From Pirellulales bacterium (GTDB lineage: Bacteria > Planctomycetota > Planctomycetia > Pirellulales > JACPPG01), in NCBI GenBank assembly GCA_036499395.1, contig DASYDW010000068.1, positions 186,001 through 250,000 of the forward strand: a stretch of 64,000 nt of DNA, in the 5' to 3' direction. Below, in pieces: positions 62,007-64,000 of this stretch. How positions within the stretch are numbered: the first letter of the stretch is position 1; every line of letters starts with the position of its first letter. Position numbers and translations under genes: made by a program. The notes below the pieces were generated by a model. It did no database searches. It saw nothing but the letters and a program-made list of their open reading frames with translations, and was not told the origin of the DNA.

Positions 62007-63281
62007 TTATTTGTCGGGAGGAGTGCCAAAGCAAAACACGTCGCCGGCGCCGCCTGCGACGACCATGCGGCCGGCCGCGACTGCCGGTGAGCCGACAAAG
62101 TCACCGCCCGCTTCATACTCCCATACTTTCTCACCCGAGGCCAGATTCAACCCATAGATCCGCCCGTCCCCGGCTCCGACGTAAACGCGATCTTTAACAA
62201 TGACGGGGGAAGCGTCGACATTCCGGCGGGTGGGAAACGTCCACAGTTCGTCCCCGGAATCGGCCTTCAGGCCATGAATCATACGGTCGCGTCCGCCGAT
62301 CGTCACAATGCCGCCGGAGACTGCAGGCGAAGACTGGTAGGGCGATTTCTTTTTTGGATGTTCGTAGACCCAGGACACTTTCGCTTCACGCCAGTTCACG
62401 CAGAAGACGCGCGCCCCCTGGGTTGCGAAATAGATCAGATCCCCCACGGCCGCCGGAGTGACGCCGGTGGGATCTTGAATGTCGACCTGCGAGACTCGCA
62501 CGCCCGTCTCGACATTGATGATGTGCAGGATGCTATCGCAGCCGGCCAGGAAGACGCGATCTTCGACGATCGTCGGCGAGCATTGGATCATATTGTCGAT
62601 CGAATACTTCCAGACTTCAGCGCCAGTTTTCGCATTCAACGAATAGAGGGCGCCGTTCTGAGAGCCGATCAGGACGTTGTCTTTGTAAAAGTTCGCGCCA
62701 GCGTTGATTTCCGCGTCGGTCGATAACGTCCACTTCTGTTCGCCACTACTGGCATCCAGGCAGACAAAGCGCCCTTCGGTGTCGCCGACGTAGACGAGGC
62801 CATCGCGTACGGCACCGGGGGCCCGAAAGCCAAGCTCGGAATGGAATTTCCATTTCTCATCGCCTGTTGCCAAGTCGAGTGCATAGAAATAACCATTCAG
62901 CTCACCCACATAGACGACACCCCCTTCGATGACGGGGGTCGATTCGAACATGCCGTCCTTGAACGATTTCTTCCATAGCAGCGCGGGATCGCCCGCGAGC
63001 GGACTCGCTGACACGCCGTTCGAGAGAGTGTTGCCGCGGAAGATGGGCCAATCGCTCTTCTCGTTGGCAGGTTCGTCCGCGACGGCAGCCGGTTCTTTCA
63101 ATTCTTTTGCTGCTACTGCGACAGGAGCTTTTGAGGCGGGGGTATCGACGGCTTTATCGGCTTTTGGCGTTGCCGCTGGCCGCGTGCAGCCCAAGAACGC
63201 CAGAGCGACTAGAGCGACTGGAACGCAGCATGCACGGCGGCATTCCTGCATCGACTTCGTCTGCTGACAAGCGGCTTTCAT
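62007..63281 (-). CDS. PQQ-repeat beta-propeller lipoprotein
   Basis: 424 residues. ATG 63281 has a GAGGA site upstream and begins a lipoprotein signal (MKAACQQTKSMQECRRACCV, then LALAFLGC lipobox), so the frame open to 63362 is not used. An Ala/Pro/Lys-rich linker (about 35-75) leads to a PQQ-like eight-bladed propeller: repeats include FYALDLATGDEKWKFH, FVCLDASSGEQKWTLS, LYSLNAKTGAEVWKYS, MIHGLKADSGDELWTFP and IYGLNLASGEKVWEYE. This is the BamB-type pattern, although the C-terminus continues to the last blade only. It probably acts as a scaffold in the outer membrane or periplasm. Not linked to the giant propeller gene at 27.8-32.7 kb. Confidence 0.9.
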   Translation of the reverse strand: MKAACQQTKSMQECRRACCVPVALVALAFLGCTRPAATPKADKAVDTPASKAPVAVAAKELKEPAAVADEPANEKSDWPIFRGNTLSNGVSASPLAGDPALLWKKSFKDGMFESTPVIEGGVVYVGELNGYFYALDLATGDEKWKFHSELGFRAPGAVRDGLVYVGDTEGRFVCLDASSGEQKWTLSTDAEINAGANFYKDNVLIGSQNGALYSLNAKTGAEVWKYSIDNMIQCSPTIVEDRVFLAGCDSILHIINVETGVRVSQVDIQDPTGVTPAAVGDLIYFATQGARVFCVNWREAKVSWVYEHPKKKSPYQSSPAVSGGIVTIGGRDRMIHGLKADSGDELWTFPTRRNVDASPVIVKDRVYVGAGDGRIYGLNLASGEKVWEYEAGGDFVGSPAVAAGRMVVAGGAGDVFCFGTPPDK

Positions 63282-63336
63282 AAGTCGATCCTCAGCGACG
63301 GTGCGTAGCCCATTTATGCGAATATCGAAATTTCGG

Positions 63337-64000
63337 CTAATAGGCGGCGCGATAAAGTTCAAGGAGGTCCGCCTCGGTCACGGTACGTGGGTTGAATCCA
63401 CCGGTCCATTCGCGCGACGCGGCGGTTGCCAGGTCGCTCAGCTTTTCACGTTCGACACCGCAATCGGCCAATCGCGCGGCCAGGCCGGCCTTGGTGACCA
63501 GCGTCGTAATGGTCTCGGCCAGATCTTCGGCGATGGCGGCCGGCCGTGGTTTGCCGTTAGCCGGCACTGACTCGACCAGCTCGCGGTACCAACGGCTGAC
63601 CTCGGCCGCGTTGAAGCGCACCACGTGCGGTAACATCAGGGCAATCGCCTGGCCGTGAGGCAGCTTGTAGCGCGCGGTCAGCGGATTCGCGAGTGCATGC
63701 GTTGCGCCGAGCATCGAGTTCTCGATCGCTAGCCCGGCAAAGCAGGCGCCCAGTTGCATGCCGCCGCGGGCTTCGAGGTCTTCGGGCACGTCTAGCACGC
63801 GCGCGAAGTTCGTGGACAACAATCGCCAGGCCTCGCGGCTGAAGGCCGTCGAAACGGGATTGCGCCGCTTCGTGACGTACGTCTCCAGGGCATGCGCTAT
63901 GGCGTCGATGCCCGTGAGCGCTGTTACACGGCGCGGCTGTGTGACGGTCAATTCAGGATCCAGAAGCGCTACGCGGCAAGTGGCCTTCTTGTCGCCGCAG
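63337..64000 (-). CDS. Iron-containing alcohol dehydrogenase, N-terminus cut by window edge
   Basis: The frame stays open to the right edge, so the N-terminal nucleotide-binding domain is missing. Visible: GIDAIAHALETYVTK and GATHALANPLTARYKLPHGQ, the second with His residues that ligate iron in the family, then AIALMLPHVVRFN. The C-terminal region (GGFNPRTVTEADLLELYRAA) ends as expected. These NAD-dependent enzymes act on 1,2-propanediol, butanol, glycerol or lactaldehyde; substrate cannot be assigned. The stop is 56 bases from the PQQ-lipoprotein start on the same strand. Confidence 0.92.
   Translation of the reverse strand, partial: CGDKKATCRVALLDPELTVTQPRRVTALTGIDAIAHALETYVTKRRNPVSTAFSREAWRLLSTNFARVLDVPEDLEARGGMQLGACFAGLAIENSMLGATHALANPLTARYKLPHGQAIALMLPHVVRFNAAEVSRWYRELVESVPANGKPRPAAIAEDLAETITTLVTKAGLAARLADCGVEREKLSDLATAASREWTGGFNPRTVTEADLLELYRAAY

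Overview
The window looks like chromosomal DNA of a GC-rich planctomycete, probably Pirellulales-like. This rests on content rather than on any marker gene: a TIGR03000-type Gly-rich exported protein, the large MoxR / DUF58 / von Willebrand A / PQQ-propeller cluster, a short second SecA, a pyrophosphate-type phosphofructokinase, an HU-like protein with a basic N-terminus, and integrase and helix-turn-helix families I associate with planctomycete islands. No taxonomic search was possible.

Layout. 1-8.3 kb: the 5' part of nagB (cut by the window edge), proB, a sialidase-like secreted protein, a CBM9-like exported protein, two exported Pro/Gly-rich proteins and a SecA-like ATPase that lacks the usual C-terminal third. 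8.3-32.7 kb: a nearly gapless minus-strand block, read from 32.7 kb downwards: a 1634-residue PQQ-propeller protein, a terpenoid-cyclase-like repeat protein, MoxR ATPase, DUF58, a BatA-type VWA protein, a second VWA membrane protein, a DUF4175-like membrane protein, a huge coiled-coil/low-complexity exported protein, a poly-Gln protein, an NPCBM-like protein, one HtrA protease with an intact triad, two HtrA paralogues whose triads are wholly substituted, and a small membrane protein. Many neighbours overlap by ATGA or TAATG/TGATG, which implies translational coupling. My inference is an envelope-associated machine: a MoxR AAA+ chaperone acting on VWA proteins, exported scaffold proteins, and an active protease with two pseudoprotease partners. 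This is the best candidate for an undescribed system.

33-41.4 kb: an HU-like gene with a long untranslated upstream region and terminator hairpins, then carbohydrate genes (SDR, gnd, HAD, PPi-PFK), a GNAT, a short unknown gene, a 0.96-kb stretch without a convincing gene and the TIGR03000 gene. 41.75-49.5 kb: tRNA-Cys, followed by a 5.2-kb island bounded by an exact 43-bp repeat of the tRNA 3' half. It carries Xis/AlpA-like HTH proteins, a replication-like pair (HTH protein and DnaC-like ATPase) and unknown genes, but no integrase. Just outside its right repeat are an unknown gene, a 5'-truncated tyrosine integrase and a zinc-ribbon protein with a nucleoside-deoxyribosyltransferase/TIR-like C-terminus, a possible defence gene.

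50-64 kb: mostly single housekeeping or accessory genes: amidohydrolase, D-cysteine desulfhydrase-like PLP enzyme, a methyltransferase interrupted by an in-frame TAG, a PMT/GT39-like glycosyltransferase, DUF420, a LolD-like ATPase, thioesterase, GT4 glycosyltransferase, chorismate-lyase-like protein, HemN/HemW-like radical SAM protein, a PQQ-repeat lipoprotein and an iron-dependent alcohol dehydrogenase cut by the right edge.
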